A DNA stretch of 17,518 nt from Desulfuromonas sp. SDB. Its GTDB lineage: Bacteria; SDB-A. Where the stretch lies: positions 1 through 17,518 of the forward strand of contig LKUE01000176.1 of the NCBI GenBank assembly GCA_001412365.1, written 5' to 3'. Of this stretch, positions 1 through 7,878 are shown in pieces. Numbering within the stretch: the first letter of the stretch is position 1; each line of letters begins with the position of its first letter. Below the pieces are notes generated by a model. It was not told where the DNA came from and did no database searches. It worked only from the letters and a program-made list of their open reading frames with translations. The position numbers and the translations under genes were made by a program.

Positions 1-132
1 AATTAATTTTATCAATACACCTGAAACTTCCCTCTCCACTCCTCTTCCCCAGTTATAAATTATTTAGAAATATATTAGAGATGAGTTTCCAGACAAGGTA
101 ATTTATAATGTCAATTTTTCAAAATTACCTAT
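1..132. other. Non-coding left edge, downstream of the FAD oxidase
   Basis: I see no gene, tRNA or recognisable motif in this AT-rich stretch. The only structure is an inverted repeat at 96-104 and 122-130 (AGGTAATTT / AAATTACCT, 9 bp stem, 17-nt loop). It begins a few bases after the stop of the minus-strand oxidase. It has no clear T-tract on the minus-strand side, so it is at best a weak 3'-end hairpin rather than a convincing intrinsic terminator. Confidence 0.5.
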
Positions 133-1659
133 TTATGATTTATCCCATAAAATTCCCGGACCAAGTAAGTTAAAAGGATCGAAAGCATTCTTAATTCTTT
201 TCATGTTCTCCACTATCTCCGGACTGTACATGATTTTAAGGTAATCTTTTTTCAGTTTGCCTAAACCATGCTCTGCGGAGACGGTCCCCCCCCACTCTAC
301 AACCTGCTTAGCTAGTTGATGATAGGTTTTTTCAGCTTGATCTAACTCATTTTTGTTCCGGGGAAGAATATTTATATGGGGATGCCCTTCGCCAATATGA
401 CCGAACACTACATATTCTAAATTTTCAGGCAGCAGTTGTTCAAATAAATTTATGAAATCAACCACCTTTTTAAAGGGAACTGCCATATCTGTTCCTACTT
501 TCCTCAAGGATGGATCAGTCTGCTTGTAAATGCTAATAGTCTGATTAACTGCCTCCGGAAGAGCGTGACGGATATTTTTTATCAACTTTGCTTCTTTCTC
601 CTGTTCCCCTCCATAGGCATCGTCCATACTGCTTCCGCACTTATTTAAAATAAATTCAATCTCATCGTAGAAATCGTCCAGGTTTTTTTTACTTAGTTCA
701 AATTCAGCAAATAACAGCAATTGATCTTTTAAGTAGGATATTATCTCGGGATGACCGGAGTAATATTTTTTCATAAATTTTATTGAGTTGAGATCAAAAT
801 ACTCCAAGCTCCTCATCATCCGGGGGATTCTTTGTTCACATAATTCAATGAAATCCATTATCTGCTGGAGATATTGAAAGTAGAACATTCCGGAAAAAAC
901 AATTTCCGGTTTTGATAATAATTCAAACTCCACTTCAGAAATTATGACCAAAGTGCCTTCACTTCCCACTAAAATGTCCATCAGATCAATATCTTTCCAT
1001 AGATGGTATCCGGCAACATTTTTATTTAATTCAATCGGAATATCATTTGAAAATTCAACAGTTTTATCGAACCAGGTTTTAAGTTCCAGATCACATAATC
1101 GGTATTGATTTGGCTTTAGTTCAAAATAATCTCCATTGATCAAATATCCTGAAATTTTCTTAACATAATTTCTCACCGATCCGTATTTATAACTTCTTGA
1201 ACCGGAGGCATCAGTAGCAGTGACTCCTCCTATAGAGGCAGTGGTTTCAGTGGGATCGGGGGGAAAGAACAATTTATGCTGTTCAGCTAACTTCTGGATA
1301 TCATCTAGCATAACTCCTGATTGAACTTTTATATAATGTTTTCCTCTATCAGTGTATATCTCCGAATTCTTTTTCAGTTCAGCTAAGCTGATTAAATTCC
1401 CTCCAAACGGAATTGCTCCACCCACTATGCCCGTTCTTCCCCCGGAGATCGTAATCGGAATTTTATTGTTGTAACTTTCTCTGATCGCTTGTTGGATTTC
1501 CAGATGATCAGAGGGGATATAGATTTTATCAGCAAAACCTCCAGAAATATTGGATTCATCCCTCAGCAGATCAGGATATTGTTTAATTATCTGTTCATAC
1601 TCAATAATCTTCAATTTAACTCCATTATAAAAATGACTTGCCAGTGCAGAGATGATCAT
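133..1659 (-). CDS. FAD-linked oxidase, glycolate/D-lactate dehydrogenase (GlcD) type
   Basis: This is a flavoprotein of the vanillyl-alcohol-oxidase/PCMH family, expected to oxidise a 2-hydroxy acid such as D-lactate, glycolate or D-2-hydroxyglutarate. The substrate cannot be read from sequence. The FAD-binding half carries SGGRTGIVGGA (about residues 72-82), PDPTETTASIGG (134-145) and VGSEGTL (231-237). The C-terminal FAD-oxidase domain has the metal-site stretch HIGEGHPHIN (421-430) and AEHGLGK (462-468). No 4Fe-4S ferredoxin domain is fused. At 508 aa it is close to E. coli GlcD. The start is uncertain. The ATG at 1659 lacks a ribosome site. An in-frame TTG at 1614 has GGAG at 1620-1623 with a 5-nt spacer and gives a 493-aa protein that begins just before the conserved part, so it is equally plausible. 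No GlcE or GlcF partner lies in the window. The gene is divergent from the MBL-fold gene. Confidence 0.88.
   Translation of the reverse strand: MIISALASHFYNGVKLKIIEYEQIIKQYPDLLRDESNISGGFADKIYIPSDHLEIQQAIRESYNNKIPITISGGRTGIVGGAIPFGGNLISLAELKKNSEIYTDRGKHYIKVQSGVMLDDIQKLAEQHKLFFPPDPTETTASIGGVTATDASGSRSYKYGSVRNYVKKISGYLINGDYFELKPNQYRLCDLELKTWFDKTVEFSNDIPIELNKNVAGYHLWKDIDLMDILVGSEGTLVIISEVEFELLSKPEIVFSGMFYFQYLQQIMDFIELCEQRIPRMMRSLEYFDLNSIKFMKKYYSGHPEIISYLKDQLLLFAEFELSKKNLDDFYDEIEFILNKCGSSMDDAYGGEQEKEAKLIKNIRHALPEAVNQTISIYKQTDPSLRKVGTDMAVPFKKVVDFINLFEQLLPENLEYVVFGHIGEGHPHINILPRNKNELDQAEKTYHQLAKQVVEWGGTVSAEHGLGKLKKDYLKIMYSPEIVENMKRIKNAFDPFNLLGPGILWDKS
1612..1623 (-). promoter_or_regulatory. Possible SD (GGAG) plus TTG start for the FAD oxidase
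   Basis: On the minus strand GGAG is followed by 5 nt and then TTG AAG ATT, in frame with the oxidase. The longer ATG start at 1659 has no purine-rich site in front of it. A TATAAT hexamer lies just upstream on the same strand (1624-1629). It is too close to the TTG to be the -10 of a transcript that also contains this SD. Confidence 0.4.
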
Positions 1660-1671
1660 TTAAATAATATC

Positions 1672-2994
1672 ATGGAATCTGATAATCTTAAAGCCTTTGG
1701 CAGTGCAGGAGAGATTGGAGCCTCCTGTTTTCTGTTAACCTTAAATGGTCAAAAAATCCTTTTAGACTGCGGTATTCATCCTAAAAAGGAAGGATACGAA
1801 TCACTTCCCCAAGTTGATTTTTCCCAGGGTAAACCTAACACTGGTTTAATTACCCATGCCCACCTGGATCATATAGGAGCATTGCCCCTGCTCACTCCTC
1901 AAATACCCTTTTTTACCACAAAAGCCAGCAAATCCATTGCCAAAATCATGTTGAAAAATTCAGCAAATATTCAAATGAAGAAATATCTTGATCAGCCCGA
2001 TGAGAACTGTATTCCTCTTTTTTCAGAAAAAGATGCACGCCGTGCGGTTAGATCACTGAGAACCTTTTCCCGGTCAGGAACACTTCAACTCCGGGGAAAA
2101 GTTTTTGTGAATGCATTGCCAGCCGGACATATTTTGGGGGCAAGATCTTTTTTCATCCAGACCCCCACCCTTTCCGTTTTGTACACCGGAGATATATCTT
2201 TAACTGATCAAATCACCGTAAAGGCAGCTGATTACGGCAATATTCAGCCAGACATAGTGATAATTGAATGCACCCTGGGGGCGGAAGAAAATATAGCAGT
2301 TCAACGAAATGAACAGGTGATGAATTTTGCCGATCAAATAAATTATCTTTTTGCCAGGCGAGAAAGTGTTCTCTGTCCGACTTTTGCCCTGGGCAAAACC
2401 CAGGAAATGCTGGCGATATGCGATTATCTTATAAATTCAGGAAAAATTAAACCTGTGCCCATTGCCATAAACGGAATGGGAGCTAAAATTACCAGGATAT
2501 ACCGGACTTATCTGAAAAATCGAATGCCTTATTACAATCCCATTGAAGTTTCTGACTTATCTTATTCTACCCTTAATCAACTGCTGGAATCCGGCCCCAT
2601 GATTATGCTGTTCACCAGCGGAATGCTGATAGAGGACACTCCTTCAGCCAGAGTTGCAGAGCAAATATTGCCGTCTACTAAGCATGGTATATTTTTCGTA
2701 GGATATTTAGATCCTGAAACTCCGGGGTATAAGGTTCTGCACAATCCGATGGGCAGCAAGATTCAGCTTTTGAAAAATAAAATTCCCACCGAGAAGTTAA
2801 ATCCCAACATCAAATCATTCCGGTTTACTTCCCACTCAGATAAAACCCATCTGGTAAATTTAGTGGAAAGCTTAAATCCCTCCAAGGTGATATTGATACA
2901 CGGTGAAAAAGCTGCATTGGAAAATGTAAAAAATCTAATTTCTAACCAGGTGGAAACAATTATCCCCAAACGGGGAGATCAGATAAGTTTATAA
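1672..2994 (+). CDS. Metallo-beta-lactamase-fold, beta-CASP RNase-like protein (CPSF/RNase J superfamily)
   Basis: This is a zinc-dependent nuclease-type protein of 440 aa. Family knowledge suggests an RNA endo- or exonuclease in the cytoplasm. The MBL core has HAHLDH (H62, H64, D66, H67), GHILG (H153) and TGD (D174). The beta-CASP insertion follows, with motif A as ECTLG (E199 replacing the usual ESTYG). The TSGML stretch is near 315, motif B is TSHSD (H388) and motif C is LIHGE (H410). All metal ligands are present, so an active enzyme is expected. I chose the ATG at 1672 because the family homology (GSAGEIGASCFLL) starts within ten residues. The open frame continues upstream to 1489 through sequence that is the antisense of the oxidase. 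No clear SD is visible. The gene overlaps the convergent gene by 6 bp at its 3' end. It is the only plus-strand gene in the window. Confidence 0.88.
   Translation: MESDNLKAFGSAGEIGASCFLLTLNGQKILLDCGIHPKKEGYESLPQVDFSQGKPNTGLITHAHLDHIGALPLLTPQIPFFTTKASKSIAKIMLKNSANIQMKKYLDQPDENCIPLFSEKDARRAVRSLRTFSRSGTLQLRGKVFVNALPAGHILGARSFFIQTPTLSVLYTGDISLTDQITVKAADYGNIQPDIVIIECTLGAEENIAVQRNEQVMNFADQINYLFARRESVLCPTFALGKTQEMLAICDYLINSGKIKPVPIAINGMGAKITRIYRTYLKNRMPYYNPIEVSDLSYSTLNQLLESGPMIMLFTSGMLIEDTPSARVAEQILPSTKHGIFFVGYLDPETPGYKVLHNPMGSKIQLLKNKIPTEKLNPNIKSFRFTSHSDKTHLVNLVESLNPSKVILIHGEKAALENVKNLISNQVETIIPKRGDQISL
2963..2976 (-). terminator. Short GC hairpin beyond the end of the long minus-strand run
   Basis: TCCCC (2963-2967) and GGGGA (2972-2976) can pair around a 4-nt loop, starting 12 nt past the stop of the deaminase-like gene on the minus strand. 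The stem is short and is followed only by TAATTGTTT, so termination here is a weak suggestion. The bases are also the 3' coding end of the MBL-fold gene. Confidence 0.2.
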
Positions 2995-3978
2995 TTTATT
3001 TCTTATCGCTTGCCTTAATTCAATTTTGTCGGTTTCGCTTACAAATGCAGAATCAACAGCATCTAGAGATATTTGTTTGATCTCATCTATGGTTAATCCA
3101 TAGGTAGATTTCAACAAGACAAATTCATTTTCAACCGTTCGGCCAAAAATTTCCGGATATCCACTGGAGACAACTACGGGCAAACCTGATCGGAAATAAT
3201 TAATGAAAGGATAATCTCTTATTGAATAGTATTTGCTAAGAGATGTATCCATGGTGGGAGATATTTCTATGTACAAATTTTGTTTTTTTATTGTCTCCAG
3301 TAAATCATCCAGCCAAATGAAATACTTAATTCTCCGAACAGACCCAAGAGAAACTTCTTCTTTAAATTTATTTTGATCAATCCGGCTGGTTAAACAGAAT
3401 TTTATGTTTGATTTAAGCTGTTCAATACGGGAAAAATAACTGGTCAGGGGAATTTCTCCCGATCCATATATTGAAATGCCAAAAATCCATCCCCGATCCA
3501 GGAGCTTTTGGCAAAAATCCAAACCAGCCAGAAATAAATTTTCCTCTGAATCACGGTTTAATTCAGGAACAAGAGAAAAATAACCGCCAATCTCTTCCTG
3601 CTTAACTGTCAGATGGTCAAAAATAATTGAAAAAAATTCTTCTAATGAAATATTATAAAATAATAAACTGGTAATATTGATGTTGAATTCAGTATAAATT
3701 ATCTGATGAAGCACCTGGGACTCATACAACAAAGCCAACTCAGCGGCAAAGTTTTCCAGCTTTCCCATTTTCAGGGGAAAGTTCTTCTTCAGCATGTCCA
3801 AATCCTTAATTTCGACAATTTGTTTATCCTCAGGAGCGATGTTCACATCCAATGCCCCTTCTAAGTTTAAACCGCTTTCCAGAAGATAAGGCCATCCTTT
3901 GCGACGGGATATTCCCATCGGTTTAGGCTTGGTTTTATGCGAATTTGTTGATTTAATTTCGCTATAATACTTGTTCAT
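2989..3978 (-). CDS. Adenosine-deaminase-fold protein lacking catalytic residues (likely pseudoenzyme)
   Basis: This 329-aa protein can be laid along adenosine/AMP deaminase (PF00962-type) by eye. The N-terminal strand LNLEGAL (37-43) matches the family's HVHLEGSL. IEISPTMD (237-244) matches the E-x-CPTSN stretch. The C-terminal part from GLPVVVSSGYPEIFG (265-279) to GLTIDEIKQISLDAVDSAF matches the end of the barrel very well. However, the HxH zinc ligands are G36 and N38. The HAGE loop (zinc His, catalytic Glu) reads FCLTSRID (about 194-201). The catalytic GHG histidine is Y219, and the SDDP aspartates are G273 and Y274. The reading frame is intact, so it is probably maintained for binding or structure rather than deamination. 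It starts 4 nt after the UbiA stop with no obvious SD, suggesting translational coupling. The ligand and role are unknown. Confidence 0.72.
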   Translation of the reverse strand: MNKYYSEIKSTNSHKTKPKPMGISRRKGWPYLLESGLNLEGALDVNIAPEDKQIVEIKDLDMLKKNFPLKMGKLENFAAELALLYESQVLHQIIYTEFNINITSLLFYNISLEEFFSIIFDHLTVKQEEIGGYFSLVPELNRDSEENLFLAGLDFCQKLLDRGWIFGISIYGSGEIPLTSYFSRIEQLKSNIKFCLTSRIDQNKFKEEVSLGSVRRIKYFIWLDDLLETIKKQNLYIEISPTMDTSLSKYYSIRDYPFINYFRSGLPVVVSSGYPEIFGRTVENEFVLLKSTYGLTIDEIKQISLDAVDSAFVSETDKIELRQAIRNKL

Positions 3979-3981
3979 AAT

Positions 3982-4995
3982 TTATGTAGTCAAAGCCGGA
4001 TAATTAATATTGAAGCGTTTCTTATAATAAATTTTGGTCAATATACCCACGGCAATAAAACCCATAAAATAAAGGGGGAAAATGATAAAGGAAATTAATA
4101 CCAAGGGGGCATTACTTATTCTCATAGTCACCAAAGCTGCTTTAGTTCCCCTGGTTAAAAGCCCCCAAATTTGAAAGGGTATGGGAATTAAAGAAGCTGT
4201 CAATAAAATATAATTATCAATAACCAAAGATATTGCTGCAGCTAATATGAACAAAAATATGGACAAATAGTAGGTCTTTTTCTCACCCAGCATCACTCCA
4301 ATTGTTTTTTTTCCCTCCTCGATATCTCCGGGGATATCCGCTATAGTAGTTGCACCAAATCCAGCCAAACCAATTAAAGTTAGAGGTATAGAAATTACCA
4401 CAATATTCCAAGACCAACCGGTCAGGGAAAGATAACCAATAGTGAAATTTAAAAATCCGTATCCAACTGCATTGGCTAACATATCCAGTCCCGGTCTTGC
4501 CGATAACCTAATAGGGGGAAGAGAATAACAAATTCCCATGAACAATGACACCAAGAAAAATGAAAAATAAAGCATACCCCCAGGAAACCACTTATACCAA
4601 CTGAGAATTAAAACTGCTCCCAGAGTTGTGCCGTAAACAAGAAACATCTGGATAATTGCTGAATTAACTGATATGTGACCATCGGCAATAAAAAAATTTT
4701 TCCGATTAATTTTATCGGTTTCCCTATCCACAATCTGATTGAGAATATAAGTTCCTCCCATCATCAGATAAAATAAAACAAAGGATGTCAGTAAGGGCAG
4801 ATTGAAATGATTAACTTTGAAAAATTTTTCCCAAATACTTAAATTTTCAGAATTTTGAAGACTCAACCAGCCGTAATACCCCCCCAGGAGTAATATTCCC
4901 TGAAAAGGATAGTGCATGAAAATTCTCAGTAAAAATATGCGGTCCAGAATGTTTTCAAAAAAATGTTCCGGGGGTTTGGTAAGGTTGGAGTCCAT
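3982..4995 (-). CDS. UbiA-family polyprenyl transferase
   Basis: This is an integral membrane prenyltransferase (337 aa, eight to nine hydrophobic segments) that would move a polyprenyl chain from its diphosphate onto an acceptor. Both Mg/diphosphate motifs are present: NQIVDRETD (86-94, N-x3-D-x3-D) and DIPGD (220-224). The loop after motif 1 reads INRKNFFIADGHIS (96-109), where most relatives have INRPxRPIPSG. The RP pair is replaced by FF. The acceptor could be a quinone precursor, a tetrapyrrole, a sugar carrier or glycerol phosphate (DGGGP-synthase type), and sequence alone does not decide. The start is 1 nt from the stop of the deacetylase gene upstream, so it is likely cotranscribed and coupled. 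No quinone-biosynthesis gene is nearby. The neighbours are lipid and sugar transferases, which favours a lipid role as inference. Confidence 0.85.
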   Translation of the reverse strand: MDSNLTKPPEHFFENILDRIFLLRIFMHYPFQGILLLGGYYGWLSLQNSENLSIWEKFFKVNHFNLPLLTSFVLFYLMMGGTYILNQIVDRETDKINRKNFFIADGHISVNSAIIQMFLVYGTTLGAVLILSWYKWFPGGMLYFSFFLVSLFMGICYSLPPIRLSARPGLDMLANAVGYGFLNFTIGYLSLTGWSWNIVVISIPLTLIGLAGFGATTIADIPGDIEEGKKTIGVMLGEKKTYYLSIFLFILAAAISLVIDNYILLTASLIPIPFQIWGLLTRGTKAALVTMRISNAPLVLISFIIFPLYFMGFIAVGILTKIYYKKRFNINYPALTT

Positions 4996-4996
4996 A

Positions 4997-5851
4997 TTAA
5001 AATCTTGGTTTAATCAGCTTCTGGTACATACCCACTCCACCCGCAAAAAAATTAATCCCTCTTCCCAGCCAATCGTAGTACAAATTCTTCCAGGCAGATG
5101 GCTCTACTCTGGCCATCACATCATAACGGGTATCTAAAAGGTAAACTGGTCTTCGTCCAATAGCCCAGCGGTTAAGGTTGAGGTTAGTTCTGGGATAAGA
5201 TGTAAATCCGGCTTTAAACCCCGCTGTTCTTACTGCTTCAGCAGCTTGGGGATGACAACGTCCAAAAGGATAGCTGAATAACCGGGGAGATTTCCCGGTG
5301 TATTTAAGTATTTCCTGTTGGGACTGGCTAATTTCATCTTGTATTTGACTTAGGCTGATTTGAGTAAAATCCAAATGATTGTGGGAATGAGAACCGATTT
5401 CCCAACTACAATCTATAAGTTTTTCCACCTGTTCCCAATCCATATGACGGTTTTGATATCCTCCCAGGTTTACATCCCATTGATTATACTTGCCCATAAA
5501 TCCGGTGACCACAAAGACCACTCCGGTCATGTTAAATTCAGATAAAACCGGAAGTGCCTTATCTACAATGGAAGTATATCCATCATCAAAAGTTAACATA
5601 AAACTTTTAGGTGAATGTTCACCGGTTAAATAATCATCAACTGAAATGGTATGATAACCATGCTGGTTAAGATGCTGCATTTGACGTTTAAATAAAAGGG
5701 GAGTGACTCTGGAAAATGTCCAGTAAAAATCATAGGATACATCATGATACAACAATACCGGAATATCCTGGGGATTAAATAAACCTTTGGATAGTAAATA
5801 CCACCCGGTATATGCACCAGCTAAAAAACTTAAACTACCGGATGTTCCCAT
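4997..5851 (-). CDS. Membrane-anchored polysaccharide deacetylase (CE4/NodB family)
   Basis: Predicted to remove N- or O-acetyl groups from an extracytoplasmic or envelope polysaccharide. The length is 284 aa from the chosen start. A short hydrophobic N-terminus (about 6-20) suggests a signal anchor. The NodB motifs are TFDDGY (87-92, base and metal Asp), HSHNH (155-159, the zinc pair H155/H159) and SYPFGR (193-198). The QDIPVLLYHDV start and the RRP-V end resemble PgaB/IcaB-like deacetylases. I chose the ATG at 5851. The frame stays open to a TTG at 5890, but that would overlap the previous gene by 56 bp and adds only a Lys-rich leader. From 5851 the overlap with the GT4 gene is 17 bp, with a weak GGAAG site upstream. 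It sits between a glycosyltransferase and UbiA, consistent with glycan modification. Confidence 0.86.
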   Translation of the reverse strand: MGTSGSLSFLAGAYTGWYLLSKGLFNPQDIPVLLYHDVSYDFYWTFSRVTPLLFKRQMQHLNQHGYHTISVDDYLTGEHSPKSFMLTFDDGYTSIVDKALPVLSEFNMTGVVFVVTGFMGKYNQWDVNLGGYQNRHMDWEQVEKLIDCSWEIGSHSHNHLDFTQISLSQIQDEISQSQQEILKYTGKSPRLFSYPFGRCHPQAAEAVRTAGFKAGFTSYPRTNLNLNRWAIGRRPVYLLDTRYDVMARVEPSAWKNLYYDWLGRGINFFAGGVGMYQKLIKPRF

Positions 5852-7037
5852 TTGTTTTTTCTTCCAGCACTTTATAGTAATAATCTTCAACTTGATCAGT
5901 TACTTTTTCCCAGGAAAATTTTTCAACCACTTTTTTCCTCCCATTGTTTGCCATTTGCTGGCGGAGAGGTTTATTTTCAGCCAGATAAATTATCTTTTTA
6001 GCCAAGTCATGAACACTTCTCGGTTTAGATAAAAATCCATCCACCCCATGTTCCACCACATCTCTATACCCGGGTATATCAGATGCAACCACCGGAGTTC
6101 CACAAGCCATAGATTCAATTAATACAATCCCGAAACTCTCCCCCCCGATGGCGGGACTGCAAAAAACATCGGCACTGGCAAAATAACGGGGAAGATCTTG
6201 ATGAGGAATAAATCTCAGGTAGGAAATTCTTTTTCCGTACTGGGGAAATTTACTGGTTAATCTTTTTCTAATTATATCCAAACCGAATTTTCTGTATTTA
6301 TCTCCCCCTCCTATCCATAAATAGGCATTAGGTATTCTTTTAAGAACAAAGTAAAAAGCACTTACCAGATAATTTACACCTTTTCGAGTGTCAAATCTTC
6401 CTGCGAAAAATATGTTGAAGTTTTCCGGTTTGAATTTATCAACTTTTTCCAGATCTGGATTGAATTTATTAATGTCAACCGCATTTGGGATGACAGTAAA
6501 ATCTCCGTTAAAATAATACAATACGCTGCTTTTGGCTTCCTCGCTCACTGCAATTGAACCGTCAATTCTGTCAAAGCGGTTTTGCAGGTAACTTTTGGTG
6601 ATATCGTAAAGAAAAACATCCCGGTAACTGGCATGAAAAGTTGCAATATGAGCAGTAGTAAGATTATTTCTCACTGAATCTAAAGTAGTAAATTTGTGAG
6701 CAAGATAAGGCAGCATCGGAGCAAAGGGACCATGGGAGTGGATAATATCCCACTTTCCGTAACGGATAATATCCCTTACCTCCCAGTATAATCTCATTCC
6801 ACAGCTTACCTTAGCCAGTGATTTATTAGCGGTAATGGGCATAGCTTTACCCACTCTGATGACATCTTGATTGTGTTCTGGATTGACCGTTTTTTTATTG
6901 CACCCGGGAGCAACGATAACAACTTTATGACCTTTACGCCTTAATTGCTGAGCAAAATTAAATATATGTTCGCTGACTCCACCCGGAGTGGGATAATAGA
7001 CATCACTTAAAATTAATATTCTTAATTTATTTCTCAT
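5835..7037 (-). CDS. Glycosyltransferase family 4 (GT-B fold, PimA/mannosyltransferase-like)
   Basis: This is a retaining nucleotide-sugar-dependent transferase of 400 aa acting at the cytoplasmic membrane face. The N-terminal Rossmann half begins LRILILSDVYYPTPGGVSEH (5-24), typical of PimA-like GT4 enzymes. The C-terminal half has FFAGRFDTRKG (210-220) and the donor-binding E-x7-E motif (E300 and E308 in GGESFGIVLIESMACGTPVV). The EHGVDGFL stretch at 329-336 is also characteristic. The acceptor is probably a lipid or lipid-linked sugar, by context. The ATG at 7037 overlaps the end of the acyltransferase gene by 11 bp. Donor and acceptor cannot be assigned from the sequence. Confidence 0.9.
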   Translation of the reverse strand: MRNKLRILILSDVYYPTPGGVSEHIFNFAQQLRRKGHKVVIVAPGCNKKTVNPEHNQDVIRVGKAMPITANKSLAKVSCGMRLYWEVRDIIRYGKWDIIHSHGPFAPMLPYLAHKFTTLDSVRNNLTTAHIATFHASYRDVFLYDITKSYLQNRFDRIDGSIAVSEEAKSSVLYYFNGDFTVIPNAVDINKFNPDLEKVDKFKPENFNIFFAGRFDTRKGVNYLVSAFYFVLKRIPNAYLWIGGGDKYRKFGLDIIRKRLTSKFPQYGKRISYLRFIPHQDLPRYFASADVFCSPAIGGESFGIVLIESMACGTPVVASDIPGYRDVVEHGVDGFLSKPRSVHDLAKKIIYLAENKPLRQQMANNGRKKVVEKFSWEKVTDQVEDYYYKVLEEKTNGNIR

Positions 7038-7878
7038 CCATTTTCCAAGGCGGGTAGAAATTCAACCATTGATCAGGATACTTAGTTATAACATTTTCAA
7101 GTGATTTTGCAATTTTTTCATGTAAATTTTTTATATCTTTTTCCCGGTCTCCACACCTGGAATGGGATAGGGGTTTGCTGACCATAGCCAGATATCTCCA
7201 AGATTTAGATCTCACTACATAACCGATAACCACAGGTAAATTCAATCTTACTGCTAAACGTGCAGGACCAACGGGCAGTTTAACTATTTCATTGAAAAAT
7301 CTAACTGTTTCACCGGTATTATGTAAATCTCTATCTCCCAACAAAGCCAGTATCCCCTGCTCTTTTTTCAAAAATCTCAATATCTTTCCGGAAATACCAT
7401 AATCTTCCAGGGGAAAAATTTTAACCTCCGGATATCCTCTGATTTCCAGCATAAAATCATAGTGAGAAGCAGAAACTCCTTTAAATTCAGCTACTGCTCC
7501 AATATTGTATCCCAGATGAGCGAGGTATTTAGCTGCAATATCCCAAATTCCAATATGACCAGTAACTAAAATCACTCCTTGACCATCAGTACTAAAATTC
7601 TCAAAACCCTGTATCTCCGTTCTTATAATAATGCTTTGAATGCCCAGTCTCCATACCCTCAGAAATTCAATTATATTCATAATAATGTTAATAAAAATTC
7701 TCAGAACCAATTTTTTATTTTCTGAACCAGTAATAATATCTACATTTTTTCTGGCTATTTCTCTTTTAGCAGGAGAGATTAGATAAAATATGAAACCGGC
7801 TAATTGGGCTAACTTTTCCAGAAACCAGGGATCTATCAAGCAGATGATGCCGGCAATGAAGTTAATTTTTTTTATCAT
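7027..7878 (-). CDS. LpxL/HtrB-like lysophospholipid or lipid A acyltransferase
   Basis: This 283-aa protein belongs to the bacterial lipid A acyltransferase family, which transfers an acyl chain to lipid A, a phosphatidylinositol mannoside or another glycolipid at the inner membrane. The catalytic H-x4-D is GHIGIWD (H108, D113). LLGDRD (179-184) and the C-terminal QWLNFYPPW stretch are further family hallmarks. A hydrophobic N-terminal segment (about 6-35) would anchor it. At 283 aa it is a little shorter than E. coli LpxL. It overlaps the GT9 gene by 4 bp (ATGA) and the GT4 gene by 11 bp. This tight packing between two sugar transferases argues that the acceptor is the same glycolipid they build. 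Lipid A is the default assumption but is not shown. Confidence 0.88.
   Translation of the reverse strand: MIKKINFIAGIICLIDPWFLEKLAQLAGFIFYLISPAKREIARKNVDIITGSENKKLVLRIFINIIMNIIEFLRVWRLGIQSIIIRTEIQGFENFSTDGQGVILVTGHIGIWDIAAKYLAHLGYNIGAVAEFKGVSASHYDFMLEIRGYPEVKIFPLEDYGISGKILRFLKKEQGILALLGDRDLHNTGETVRFFNEIVKLPVGPARLAVRLNLPVVIGYVVRSKSWRYLAMVSKPLSHSRCGDREKDIKNLHEKIAKSLENVITKYPDQWLNFYPPWKMDEK

Noticed and set aside
1489-1671. N-terminal extension of the MBL-fold gene (open frame from 1489)
   Set aside because: The extra 61 residues are the antisense of the oxidase and have no family similarity. The conserved MBL start begins right after the ATG at 1672.
4916-5137. Plus-strand open frame opposite the UbiA/deacetylase junction
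   Set aside because: It is antisense to two recognised genes, with no homology or ribosome site seen.
5852-5890. TTG start for the deacetylase at 5890
   Set aside because: It would add a short Lys-rich leader and a 56-bp overlap with the GT4 gene. The ATG at 5851 fits the signal-anchor start better.
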